A model generated the notes under the pieces. The model ran no database searches. It was not told the origin of the DNA and saw nothing but the letters and a program-made list of their open reading frames with translations. Below are positions 24,316 through 34,503 of a stretch of 64,000 nt of DNA, one piece after another. The translations under genes were made by a program, and so were the position numbers. Within the stretch, counting starts at the first letter, position 1. Every line of letters begins with the position of its first letter. The DNA is from Beroe forskalii. Its lineage: Eukaryota > Ctenophora > Nuda > Beroida > Beroidae. The stretch lies in the NCBI GenBank assembly GCA_011033025.1, contig WFMF01000006.1, forward strand, positions 372,001 through 436,000, given 5' to 3'.

Positions 24316-25083
24316 GAAAAGGGGCATGGCACTATATCAATGAAGAAAAATAATAGATACCTACCGTGTTTTCGAGATGAACAGCGTCTTAAGAGCAAAA
24401 TAATGAACAAAAACACGAGAGACAGAACGTCTACAATTGCTTAATTGAAGAATGGATGAACAAAATTATCTCAGAATTTTGCTACTCTTCATTTTGATCT
24501 AAGATGGCATCACTTCGTAGTTATATAGGTACCTATAAATGATTTGAATTTGACGATTATAAGTAGGTTATATTTCTTAATTCAGCATAATGTAATTCGT
24601 GACATCGTACAAAAGTAGGTACCTATACAGAAACCGAACTTTCAGTGACGAATTGATAGTTTTGACGAAATTTTCCTGAAAAACGTCGATCATGATATTC
24701 CTTCCTATGCACATAATTTATTATCATAACTTGTGTCATATTAAGATAGTAAGATGTTATAGGTACCTACAGTGAATGTAAACTGTGTAATGGAAGTTTA
24801 GAGTTTCACAGAATTCTATCCAGTGTACACTGTGCTGACCTACATAATACATTGTTTATCTAATAGAATTACACACATTTTGGTAATTCCCGCTTACACA
24901 TTAATCATCAAGCAAATTAGAAGGCCTGGAAGGGGAAACAATTAATAAAAACGGAATTGCGCATTCGCCGAGAAGAAGTCTGCAAATCTGTTCGTAATCT
25001 AATTATTGTGTCTAGATAGGGCGAGGTTGTTTCCACCTCGGGTCGGGATCTCGATGCAGGCAAAAAGGTCGGATTTAGCAGGG

Positions 25084-27264
25084 TTAAAATAAAAACGGCT
25101 CCGTTGATTTTCATAAAACTCTATAGGAATGTTTATCAATGTCTGATAAGTAAATTTGGCAAGTTTCATCAATTTCTAAGTGCCAGTTTTTGAATTATTC
25201 GACTTTTTCGATTTTTGATTATCTGAAAACTTTCCTGAAAACTTTTCTGAAAACTTTTCTGAAAACGGCTCCGTTGATTTTTATAAAACTCCGCAGGAAT
25301 GTTAATCAATATCTGATAAGTAAATTTGGCGAGTTTATCAATTTCTAAGTGCCAGTTTTTGAATTATTCGACTTTTATGATTTTTTGCACGGTATACATT
25401 TTTGATAACTTTCCTTGCGTTTAAAATAAAAACGGCTCCGTTGATTTTCATAAAACTCCATAAGAATGTTTATCAATGTCTGATAAGTAAATTTGGCAAG
25501 TTTCATCAATTTCTAAGTGCCAGTTTTTGAATTATTCGACTTTTTCGATTTTTTGCACGGTATAAATTTTTGAAAACTTTCCTTAGTTCCTTTGTGTTTG
25601 AAATAAAAAACGGCTCCGTTGATTTTCATAAAACTCCATAGGAATGTTTATCAATGTCTGATAAGTAAATTTGGCAAGTTTCATCAATTTCTAAGTGCCA
25701 GTTTTTGAATTATTCGACTTTTTCGATTTTTTGCACGGTATACATTTTTTTTGAAAACTTTCCTTGCGTTTGAAATAAAAACAGCTCCGTTGATTTTCAT
25801 AAAACTCCATAGGAATGTTTATCAATGTCTGATAAGTAAATTTGGCAAGTTTCATCAATTTCTAAGTGCCAGTTTTTGAATTATTCGACTTTTCGATTTT
25901 TTTTCACGGTATACATTTTTGAAAACTTTCCTTGCGTTTGAAATAAAAACGGCTCCGTTGATTTTTATAAAACTCCCCAGGAATGTTTATCAATATCTGA
26001 TAAGTAAATTTGGCAAGTTTCATCAATTTCTAAGTGCCAGTTTTTGAATTATTCGACTTTTACGATTTTTTGCACGGTATACATTTTTGAAAACTTTCCT
26101 TGCGTTTAAAATAAAAACGGCTCCGTTGATTTTCATAAAACTCCATAGGAATGTTTATCTATGTCTGATAAGTAAATTTGGCAAGTTTCATCAATTTCTA
26201 AGTGCCAGTTTTTGAATTATTCGACTTTTTCGATTTTTGATTTTTTGAAAACTTTCCTTGTGTTTAAAATGAAAACGGCTCCGTTGATTTCTATAAAACT
26301 CCTCAGGGATGTTTATCTATGTCTAATAAGTAAATTTGGCAAGTTTCATCAATTTCTAAGTGCCAGTTTTTGAATTATTCGACTTTTATGATTTTTTGCA
26401 CGGTATACATTTTTGATAACTTTCCTTGCGTTTAAAATAAAAACGGCTCCGTTGATTTTTATAAAACTCCCCAGGAATGTTTTTATCAATATTTTAGGTA
26501 GAATACCAGTGCAAGGTAGCAGTCCTCTGACCGCCCCTCGGCAGCAGTCCATGTTCATAAACAGAGGACCATGGTGCCAGCCAAGGGCTAAAACGCTAAG
26601 CGGGACATATGCTACAGAGCACCTGTCTTGCCCGGCTTTGAAGACCCAAGAAAAATATTTTCTTGCGTTTCAAAATAGGCAAAGTAGTATTCTCCAAAAC
26701 TCACTCCGAAAGTGAATTGGGTTGTAGTTTACCGCGCAAAGCAGCAGGTAAATTACAGAATCTGATAAGTAAATTTGGCAAGTTTCACCAATTTCTAAGT
26801 GCCAGTTATTGAATTATTCGACTTTTACGATTTTTTGCACGGTATACATTTTTGAAAACTTTCCTTGCGTTTAAAATAAAAACGGCTCCGTTGATTTTCA
26901 TAAAACTCCATAGGAATGTTTATCAATGTCTGATAAGTAAATTTGGCAAGTTTCATCAATTTCTAAGTGCCACTTTTTGAATTATTCGACTTTTTCGATT
27001 TTTTGCACGGTATACATTTTTGAAAACTTTCCTTGCGTTTGAAATAAAAACAGCTCCGTTGATTTTCATAAAACTCCATAGGAATGTTTATCAATGTCTG
27101 ATAAGTAAATTTGGCAAGTTTCATCAATTTCTAAGTGCCAGTTTTTGAATTATTCGACTTTTTCGATTTTTTGCACGGTATACATTTTTGAAAACTTTCC
27201 TTGCGTTTGAAATAAAAACGGCTCCGTTGATTTTTATAAAACTCCCCAGGAATGTTTATCAATA
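25084..27264. repeat. 168-bp satellite, block B right part
   Basis: About 11 monomers continue the array after the TTAA element. Monomers from 25087 on match those from 19139 on in order, including the CTGAAAACTTT triplication variant, so the array has a long-period internal duplication. A non-satellite piece (26492-26759) interrupts it. It ends within a monomer at ATCAATAT. Confidence 0.92.
26492..26759. other. ~268-bp non-satellite insertion in the array
   Basis: The monomer is broken between ATCAATAT and CTGATAAG. The insert is richer in GC than its host and contains AGTCCTCTG and CAGAGGACC as an inverted pair about 40 bases apart. No target duplication or known terminus is clear. It could be a SINE or solo terminal repeat. 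Confidence 0.5.
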
Positions 27265-27680
27265 TTATAGTATATCCGTATATCTTGGAATTTAGCTCCA
27301 AGATATTATTCATAGCTTAACATTCATAATAGCATTACTATATTATGAATATATTATAAGTAGTTAAGAGACGGAACGTCTCATAGAATTATTCCACATA
27401 TTATGAGCGGCATGATTCGTAGAGGTTGCGGTCTGGATACGGATATTGGGAAAGATCCAGGACCCAGTTAATCAAATAGAGAATCACCCCACGTTCGGAT
27501 TTATACTAATTATAGCTTAAAGTAAATATAGCGGGGCGTTCCTGCGTGAACGTGACTGAATTTGTAGGAACTAGTATTCAGTTATTCCAACAACCTCCAA
27601 CATTCGTGTCTCTCCTTTCTCCCCAAGAACTACAAAAAGTGTATACACTAAAACTGGTGGCCTCGGTGCTCAACCTTTGG
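27265..27680 (+). mobile_element. Probable 5' LTR and leader start of an LTR retroelement
   Basis: This stretch lies between the satellite edge and the leader hairpins of a gag gene. It has the hairpin CTTGGAATTTAGCTCCAAG near 27281. TGGTGGCCTCGGTGCTCAA at 27655 could be a tRNA primer-binding site just after the LTR. Neither LTR boundary nor a matching 3' LTR was found, so this is positional inference. Confidence 0.4.
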
Positions 27681-27934
27681 AAGATTTAGTCAACGGCTAG
27701 ATTTTTCAATTTGTCCTTTCACTGAAACTAGTCAACGGCTAGCTTTCAGACTCATTTAAGTTCTAAGCTATTTAGTCAACGGCTAAATAAGCTTGTACCA
27801 CTTCCAGTGTTTACTAGTCAACGGCTAGTATTCACTGCCTCACTTGTTCACGTCAGGCAATTTGTCAACGGCAAATTTGCTTTCCACTTCCACTGAGCAT
27901 CAATTGGTTGTTATAGTCAACGGCTTTAACAATC
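27681..27934 (+). promoter_or_regulatory. Six-hairpin array with invariant TCAACGG loop in a gag leader
   Basis: The loop TCAACGG, always closed by G-C (word GTCAACGGC), occurs at 27690-27696, 27732-27738, 27776-27782, 27818-27824, 27865-27871 and 27917-27923. The flanks pair in all six cases although the stem sequences differ: AAGATTTAG with CTAGATTTT; CTGAAACTAG with CTAGCTTTCAG (one bulge); AAGCTATTTAG with CTAAATAAGCTT (one bulge); TACTAG with CTAGTA, then CAGTG with CACTG; GCAATTTG with CAAATTTGC (one bulge); GGTTGTTATAG with CTTTAACAATC (one mismatch). Spacing is 42-52 bases. The last hairpin ends at the gag ATG (27935). Conserved loops with differing but paired stems point to selected RNA structure. 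Confidence 0.88.
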
Positions 27935-28611
27935 ATGCCTGAAGGAGAAGCCTTCTTACTCTCAAAACTTCTATCAGTGAAACAGTCCCTTACTCAATTG
28001 GAAAACTCAATATCAGAGGACGAAGAGAAATTAGAAATACCAGCTGGAGATGAAACAGAGATCGAAGCTTTGAATGAAAGCATCACTAAGAAGAAAGAGG
28101 AGCTCCGAGAATTGCAAGGAATTGAGGAGGAACTACGTACCAAGCTAGGAAAGATTTTAATTGCTTCCCAGAGTCCGCCCCAGGAAAAGGAAAGTTCAGA
28201 TATCTCCTTTGGATATCCTAACGAAAAGGATTTCTCACCAACTATGGACAAGGTGCACTTGATCGACGCACCTAAGTCAAGTTATAAAGTCAAGTTGAAG
28301 CAGCCTGAAACGTATACTCGGGGACAGAACTTTCCATCGTTCTGTGTGAACTTCCTTGACTATGTACGATTCTCTAAAGTACGTGATGATAATCTGTACA
28401 TCCTGTTCCTGTCGATGGTTGATGATTTTACAAAAGATAAGCTAAAGGACGTAGTCCTCACATCGACTGAGAAACGTGATGCTAGGCTTTTCGTAGCCAA
28501 ATACGAAAAGAAGATGACGCCGCTCCATGAAGCGGAGAGCTTGAAGTTTAAAGGCCAACTGATCATTTCAAGTTTTTCAACAAATGCTTGGAAAAACATC
28601 GTTCATATGAA
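27935..28611 (+). pseudogene. Retroelement gag, N-terminal half (interrupted)
   Basis: An ATG directly after the sixth leader hairpin opens about 225 codons. Residues 1-70 or so are Lys/Glu-rich and likely a coiled coil (EDEEKLEIPAGDETEIEAL). A Gag-like helical region follows (ETYTRGQNFPSFCVNFLDY, then LFLSMVDDFTKDKLKDVV). The frame reaches a stop four bases into the element at 28612. The C-terminal half, with the zinc knuckle, is at 31523-32132 and is in the same phase if one 4-base target copy is discounted. Gag proteins assemble retroelement particles and bind genomic RNA. Confidence 0.8.
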
Positions 28612-29235
28612 CCATTAAGATTCCGCATATTTTTAGTTTGCATATCTGGACAGAATTGCTGAAAATGGCACATTTAAGAACATGTTGTGACGTAGCAGGT
28701 GGGAGTTTATAGCTTAAAATTACAGGTAAAAATAATTTAGCTATTAAATTTTGGCTTAAGTACTGAAAAATGATAGTAATTAGAAATCGCAATATTTATG
28801 TTTATTGATCCGAAAATTTGTTTGGATAAAGGATTGAATTACCGCATCGCGTCATCAGAAATTAATTACGACTTAACATGCACCAGCTACAGGCTCTGGA
28901 ATGCGGCCCTTTTTACAGTAGTTTGTATTGTGATATCCCATCGATTCCCACATCATACGTAAGCAGTGATATTTCAGCTTCCTATACTGAGCGCTGTGTA
29001 CAATATATGATGCCCGGACTTTGATACATGTTATTGATATAGTGTCGGGCGTGGTTTGGCATAATTATCTCAAAATTTTTTGTAATGATCAGTTGGCCTT
29101 TAACATTTCAAACCTCAACTTTTTGTTTTTTGGGGAATTTTTGTGAAACTTCAGGAATAAGGCACTAAACGGTAGCAATGAAAATTGGCGTTGTCATATT
29201 TTAGCTAAGTGTATTACTTTTTGAGATATAGCTGC

Positions 29236-31502
29236 GTTGCTTCTGAGCAACACGGGACATGTTTCTCAGAAGCAACATCATTATTGTGACCATTTGAGTG
29301 TTATATCTCATGAATAAGCAATCAGTTTTAACTTTCCAACGGTCAGAAACCTTTACACTTGCATATGGGTTTCTGAGATTAGAGCATAGACCTGAAATAA
29401 GGATCTGTTGCTTTTGAGCAACATGGGCCATTAATCCTATATTTCCTATTTAAAGCTTTTCTGGCAACCATATATGTTTTGACATTATGAATTGTAATCA
29501 GAAGTATTAATAAATCATAATTTCTTAAGGTCCTGCCAAAATTTGTTGCCTCAGAGCAACATGGGCATCAACATTCAAGCTTTAAGTTAGGTACTCTTAT
29601 ATGTATGATAAAATATACTTAGTAGCGCTGGTTTTTTATAAAATATAGGTACTGTAGGCACTTTTTATTGATATCTGTTAAATACTTCAATAAGTAATGT
29701 TGCTTATGAGCAACATAGGCAAAGAAAGAAATATTGAAAATTATCTTAATTTTTTACTTCTCCAGCAAAGGATACGTAACAATCGAGATAGATTGATAAT
29801 GCTAACGAGATGGAAAACATTCAAAAAGCCTAAAATTATCCAAACTTCATAATACCTGCTTACCTTTTTCACTCTAAATTTACTAATCTACCACTTAAAT
29901 TGGCTGGTGAGCAGATTAAAGCACCGCCCACGGAAAAAGTCCCCAACTCGAATAATATGACTGACTTTTGTAATCCTTGGTCACACCTGTGCGAACTATA
30001 TCAAAGGTTAAGCATGGACGAGCGAGGTGTGCCACTGAGCTATGATGTCACCTAAGGAGGCATAGTGACACTGCTAGTAAGCAGCATATAGCCAGCCTCT
30101 GTTATTATCTGTAAGTTGGGCCACTTGCTAGGGTAATTAGGTTTAATGTCAGAGTTCAGATTCTATTGAAGGGTAATGGTTAGGATAAGGCAGGTTTTTC
30201 CAGGGCGAATTCCGTCTGGCCCAGGGAATTCTATGGCTAGATGCACCTCAGTAACAGACAATATAGTAAAGAAGAAACCTTGCTGGAAAAGCTTTTTTAT
30301 GCACATGCTTTTTGTAATCTATTTGAAAAGCTCTTGACAAACAATTCTCTCGTATCAGAGTATCAGTGAACCTCCCAAGTAGGAACCTGTAGTCCACAAC
30401 ATGAACTGCTTTCTGTTTATGCCTTGTAGTTTAATGGCATGAAACTTCTCATGAACAGTCATACAGTGAACTATTTTAGACATGAGGTTTGGTCGGGAAT
30501 AATATGTCAAGTTGACTTAGCTCTGATTGATTCTAGAATTTTAGGGTGATCGGTGATCACCCTAAAATTCTAGAATCAATCAGAGCTAAGTCAACTTGAC
30601 ATATTATTCCCGACCAAACCTCATTCCCGACCAAACCTCATGATCACCCTAAGAATCTATAATCCATGCATTCACATTTAAAATGAAGCGTCATATTAAC
30701 TGGAGGATGTTAAAACCTGTTGCGTGATATATTTGTGTATTGACAGTAGAGGTATTGATAAGTTCATGTACAATTAGGTCTTCATTATAAATTAGATATT
30801 CAACACAGTGACTCCTCGATGCCCATGTTGCTCAAAAGCAACATTTTTCTGACAAAATTAAGTTTTGTTAGTAATAAAAAAATTAATAAATGGCGAATAA
30901 ACGTCATTTTGACGGCTTATGACTCTAAATCTGTTATTACATAAAGAGTATTTGTTGGTTCGCCCATGTTGCTCAAAAGCAACACTTTTGAAATAAAGCT
31001 TATACAGGCTGAATATCGCATGGAACTACTTTGTACAATGAATATATGTCATCCAAAGTTTGTTACAATTTAAGATAAGCTTTCTGGGAGCTTAGATAAG
31101 CAAAAAGAATTTGTTGCTTTTAAGCAACATGCTCCGTGTTGCTTTTTAGATACACTTACTTCAAATCCTTCCTGTATCGAGTGTGATTGATGTAGGATAT
31201 TGGTTTTTTCACTAGGCTAGAGGTGCAAGGTGGATCTAAATAGAACAGGCGAGGGTTTGACTCCTTTGATAATGATCATTCATTGGTATGAGAACTAATT
31301 AAGGAAATGAAAACAGCGCGTTTTTCTTAATTAGGTGACGCAATTAGCTCTAATTACTAATTACCTGTTTTTTGATTTCCTATTAATCAACTTTCACAAT
31401 GATTTTCGAGGACTTAATGACCTAAACAAAGCAAAAACCCATTCTGTAAAAACTTTCAATGCCCTTAAAATGGCATTTAAAGATTTGTTGCTTAAAAGCA
31501 AC
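29236..31502. repeat. Dispersed GTTGC(N6)GCAAC palindromes
   Basis: Copies lie at 29236-29251, 29407-29422, 29545-29560, 29699-29714, 30827-30842, 30968-30983, 31113-31128 and 31487-31502, with half-copies near 29266 and 31138. In the left half most are followed by ATGGGC or ATAGGC (GTTGCTTTTGAGCAACATGG); in the right half GCCCAT precedes two of them. The set is thus arranged as an inverted pair of clusters around the element's centre, as subterminal transposase-binding sites often are. Confidence 0.8.
30482..30624. repeat. Perfect palindrome, 70-bp arms, 3-base spacer
   Basis: Arms at 30482-30551 and 30555-30624 are exact complements around GGT. The outer word GGTCGGGAATAATATGTC and the inner TCTAGAATTTTAGGGTGATC can be read on both sides. 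A partial third copy follows at about 30625-30658. It encodes no protein; transcribed, it would fold into a long hairpin. Confidence 0.93.
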
Positions 31503-31522
31503 GCGGAGCACTAATGGGTTAA

Positions 31523-32132
31523 GCTCGTTGACTCCAAACAGTCCTCAGAGGAGTCAGTAGAAGACTTTGCTTTTCGATTGAAGCGAATGTCCTTGAGGGC
31601 ATTTTCAATCGATGAAGAGGCCAGTAGGAAAGCCTCGTGCTATACAGCCTTTCTTAAGGGTTTAGCATCCAAAAACCTGCGTATCAAACTGAGAGAAGAC
31701 AAGCAGGTTTCTACATTTGAAGAGGCGGTAGAAGAAGCTAGTCGTCTAAATGAAATACTTGAAACAGAGACAGACGACACAGCACGCCTCTCCCAGCAAC
31801 TTGAAGTGTTAAAGATTGATGGGGATAGCCCCAGCAACAGTCAAGATCAAGATGATAGTCAACCTGGTAACTCCAGGCGTGATCATAGAGACAGCCGCTA
31901 CTCAGTGAACAGAGGCAGAACAAACTCTTACAGAGGATCCCGACAACCCTTCCATACTCAACAGAACAGCTCTCGTAACACTACATACCAAAGACATGAT
32001 GAGAGACAGTCCCACAACGCTGGTAACACCAGTAGGGGAAGACCTGGACGTAACAGAGGAGCGATCAGATGTTACAACTGTCACCAGGAGAATCACTTAG
32101 CTAAACATTGCACGTTGAATTTAAACATGTAG
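31523..32132 (+). pseudogene. Retroelement gag, C-terminal half with zinc knuckle
   Basis: The frame resumes directly after the TTAA at 31519. SEESVEDFAFRLKRM is the typical Gag motif before the capsid C-terminal helices, and the sequence then runs through TAFLKGLASKNLRIKL and an Arg/Ser/Asn-rich basic stretch. It ends in one CCHC zinc knuckle, CYNCHQENHLAKHC (C-X2-C-X4-H-X4-C), which binds RNA, then a short tail and TAG. No protease or polymerase frame follows, so the element is truncated 3' of gag. The pol at 41284-44259 is on the opposite strand and is not its continuation. Confidence 0.85.
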
Positions 32133-32810
32133 AGGATCGCAGCAGGGCGACCACTTCTCGATCCTTGGGCATGCATAAGGTCGCTCACCCTCCCCAGCAA
32201 ATTTCACTGAGTAGTTTGCTTGTGTAATGTAATTAAATCATTACAGGTGAACTCGTGATATGAAGAATTTATTATAACTTCAGATGAAAACAATATTTCT
32301 ATGGGGTAGATGGAATTCTTTTTTTAACAACAAAAGAAACTAAAAGTCGACCTCACATCTCACAGGCTCCAAAATCGTAACTGAGGAGCTTACTCATATG
32401 ATACTGAAGTAGTGACAAACACTTTTGATTATTCATTTTGCTTTTATAATGATATATTGATTGTCAGTGAAATGGCAGTAATTAATAATTATTTCACATT
32501 ACAGGAATATCATCAATGGCTGAATGTATCATCATCTGACGAAGCTTTTCAGTATATCATTCAATGGTGCAATTTATCTTCGAAAGACGAATCAAAGAAT
32601 ACGTCTTGAGCTTTTTATGCTGGTAATCTCTTGATTAATTGCTGACTGAACTCAACATTGCACAACCTTATGAAGTTATGATGGAGGTTCAAAGAAAGTA
32701 CGACCCTATCATCTAATCTTTCGCCTATCAACTGAAAAAGTAATTGGTTGTTACAAGATGCAATGTGTCAGATGCAATGTGTCAGATGCAATTCGGAAAT
32801 ATTAATAAAG
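32133..32810. other. Gene-free interval after gag
   Basis: No pol, LTR or host gene is recognised. A 65-codon frame at 32412-32609 has no visible family features. A tandem pair of CAATGTGTCAGATG occurs at about 32761. Confidence 0.45.
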
Positions 32811-33370
32811 TAATAATAATAATTTAAACTTTTATATTATAGTGGCACATCAACTTAATTTAATGCACAGCTGTGCCACGAGAACAGATTCAACATTAAA
32901 AGCAATGACAGTGCTCCAAATAACTTAATATACAAATAATTCAAAGTTTACTAAAAAGCTGGAGTCATGCTGAGTTTAAGCACTGTCAGAAAATACAAAG
33001 CATAATTCATACAAAATTAATTTTAATAAGTTAAATAAAAAGCTAAATATCAAATGCTATTTTGAATAGATAAGTTTTAAGAGTTGATTTGAATGATTCT
33101 ATGGATGAACAAGTTTTAAGTTCTAGAGGAAGACAATTCCATAATTTAGGGCCAGACTTCTGAAAAGATCGTTCCCCCAAATGAGAGAAAACTCTAGGTT
33201 CATGCAGGGAGATTGAATGATTAAAATCGACATATTTAAACATTGATTCCAAATATTCTGGAGCAAAGCCATTTAAACATTTGTATACTAAGAGGAGAAT
33301 CTTAAAATGAATACGTAATTGAACAGGAAGCCAATGCAACTCTTTGAGTGTATCTCCAAGATAGCCCCCA
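32811..33370 (-). pseudogene. 5'-truncated LINE, C-terminal end only
   Basis: The minus-strand frame 33043-33339 begins HWLPVQLRIHFKILLLVYKC and continues through GERSFQKSGPKLWNCLPLEL to LKTYLFKIAF. This is the conserved last ~95 residues of CR1/jockey-type LINE polymerases. About 230 bases of 3' untranslated sequence follow and end in an ATT-type short repeat (AATAATAATAAT on the plus strand, about 32811-32822), the usual LINE tail. Upstream sequence stops matching at about 33370, a normal 5' truncation. Confidence 0.85.
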
Positions 33371-33379
33371 CCCAGAATG

Positions 33380-33775
33380 CGGCATCGCCATGAAGAGCAT
33401 TGATATCGCTTCAGTAGAATAAGTTATCGCCTCCTTCTGAAAATTGTCGCCAGCAATTACATCATTTGCGACAATATTCTAAGTAGGCGACCATTTAGTT
33501 TTGTTTTTGTCGCCTACAATGTATTTTTTGTCGCCTAAGTAGTACTTGATTATCATAATTTGTCGCATGTAACAAAAAATAATCGCCTTCTGGACTATAT
33601 CCAAGTCTTGGGCAAATTTGTCGCCTCATGTAAGAAATTGTCGCTTACTCTGGTGATGTAATAAATCCGTCGCCTATATGAAAAATAATCGCGTTTGATA
33701 TTTTCGTAAATATCCGAATTGTAGATTAAAATCGTCGCGTATCCAGGTTGATAGTCGCTTCAGGAATCTTTTGAA
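33380..33775. repeat. Cluster of GTCGCC words
   Basis: TTGTCGCCT or close variants occur about 14 times in 390 bases, mostly in one orientation with two inverted (TTGCGACAA, AGGCGACC). Spacing is irregular. The same word fills the termini of the MITE at 2993-3509, so this may be a related but unbounded element. Confidence 0.6.
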
Positions 33776-34503
33776 ATTTAATTAGAATATATAAATAATG
33801 TTGAAACAACGTGTGGGTTACATTTTACACATGGCAGAGAGAGAGCTTGAATTGAAACATCTTTCTCAGTTTTACGATAGCAAAGAAATGAAATTGCGTT
33901 ATTCGTAATTAATGATACACACAATGAAACTATTTGAACATGATTTAATGGTGCGTGGTTTAAAACTAAAAGTAGGCAGATACGTTGACGTTATAATCAA
34001 TGGCACTATCATCATCTTTGAACTTTGATATGGACATTGGACATGCCACATACCTTTTCCTTCCTGCCCTCCCTTAATGCAAATATGCGATCGAATTAAG
34101 TGCTGCAGCTCTCTTCCGCATCCAGTTCTGATCTAATGAAGCGATCAGTGTGTGTTTGTTTAATAGCTCGTAATGAGGTTAGAAGAAGGTCTAATTTCAT
34201 ACTTGCCCCTGTCTCTCAATTCTTGTGTGTAAATGTAAGTGTTGCTGTTATGTCATCTTCACGAGTAATGTAGTACATCATGATACACGCACACATTCAC
34301 TGAAATACTGAGTGATTTTTTGTCGTGAAGTTGTGAAGTATATCGCAAAAATATCAAAACAATTGTTAAAATTTGTTTAGCATTAAAGAATAACTTAAAA
34401 CAAAATGTCAAACAATAATAATTCATATAAAAAACAATTAATTTCATGAGTGAAAAATATAAAACTTGTAAATAAGAAAATAAAAAGCTGATATTATTAT
34501 TAA

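Larger units (their letters stand above)
20992..25083. mobile_element. 4.1-kb TTAA-flanked element splitting the satellite
   Basis: The ends CCCTGCTAAA and TTTAGCAGGG are inverted and flanked by TTAA (20988-20991, 25084-25087). The satellite continues exactly across them. Both subterminal regions have a small hairpin, CGAGGTTGATTCCACCTCG at the left and a close relative at the right, with another copy near 22440. Cargo includes a mini-element with TTAGGG-like words (21555-21793), a triplicated 21-base block (about 22195-22258) and a 32-bp minisatellite (about 23085-24315). A 158-codon ORF at 21078-21554 resembles no transposase. CCC/GGG ends with TTAA fit a non-autonomous piggyBac-like element. 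Confidence 0.85.
28612..31518. mobile_element. 2.9-kb TTAA-type element inserted in gag
   Basis: The right end, GGAGCACTAATGGG, is followed by TTAA (31519-31522). The left end, CCATTAAGATTCCGC, is its diverged inverted counterpart and is preceded by TGAA (28608-28611), one base off TTAA. Gag sequence stops at one end and resumes at the other in the same phase. Length 2907 bp, no transposase. It contains dispersed GTTGC...GCAAC palindromes in mirror orientation and a 70-bp-armed perfect palindrome at 30482-30624. CCC/GGG ends resemble the element at 20992. Confidence 0.78.

Noticed and set aside
23221..24416. Minus-strand frames with VSRTCSH/FHQCHAPVHT repeats
   Set aside because: Translation of the 32-bp minisatellite.
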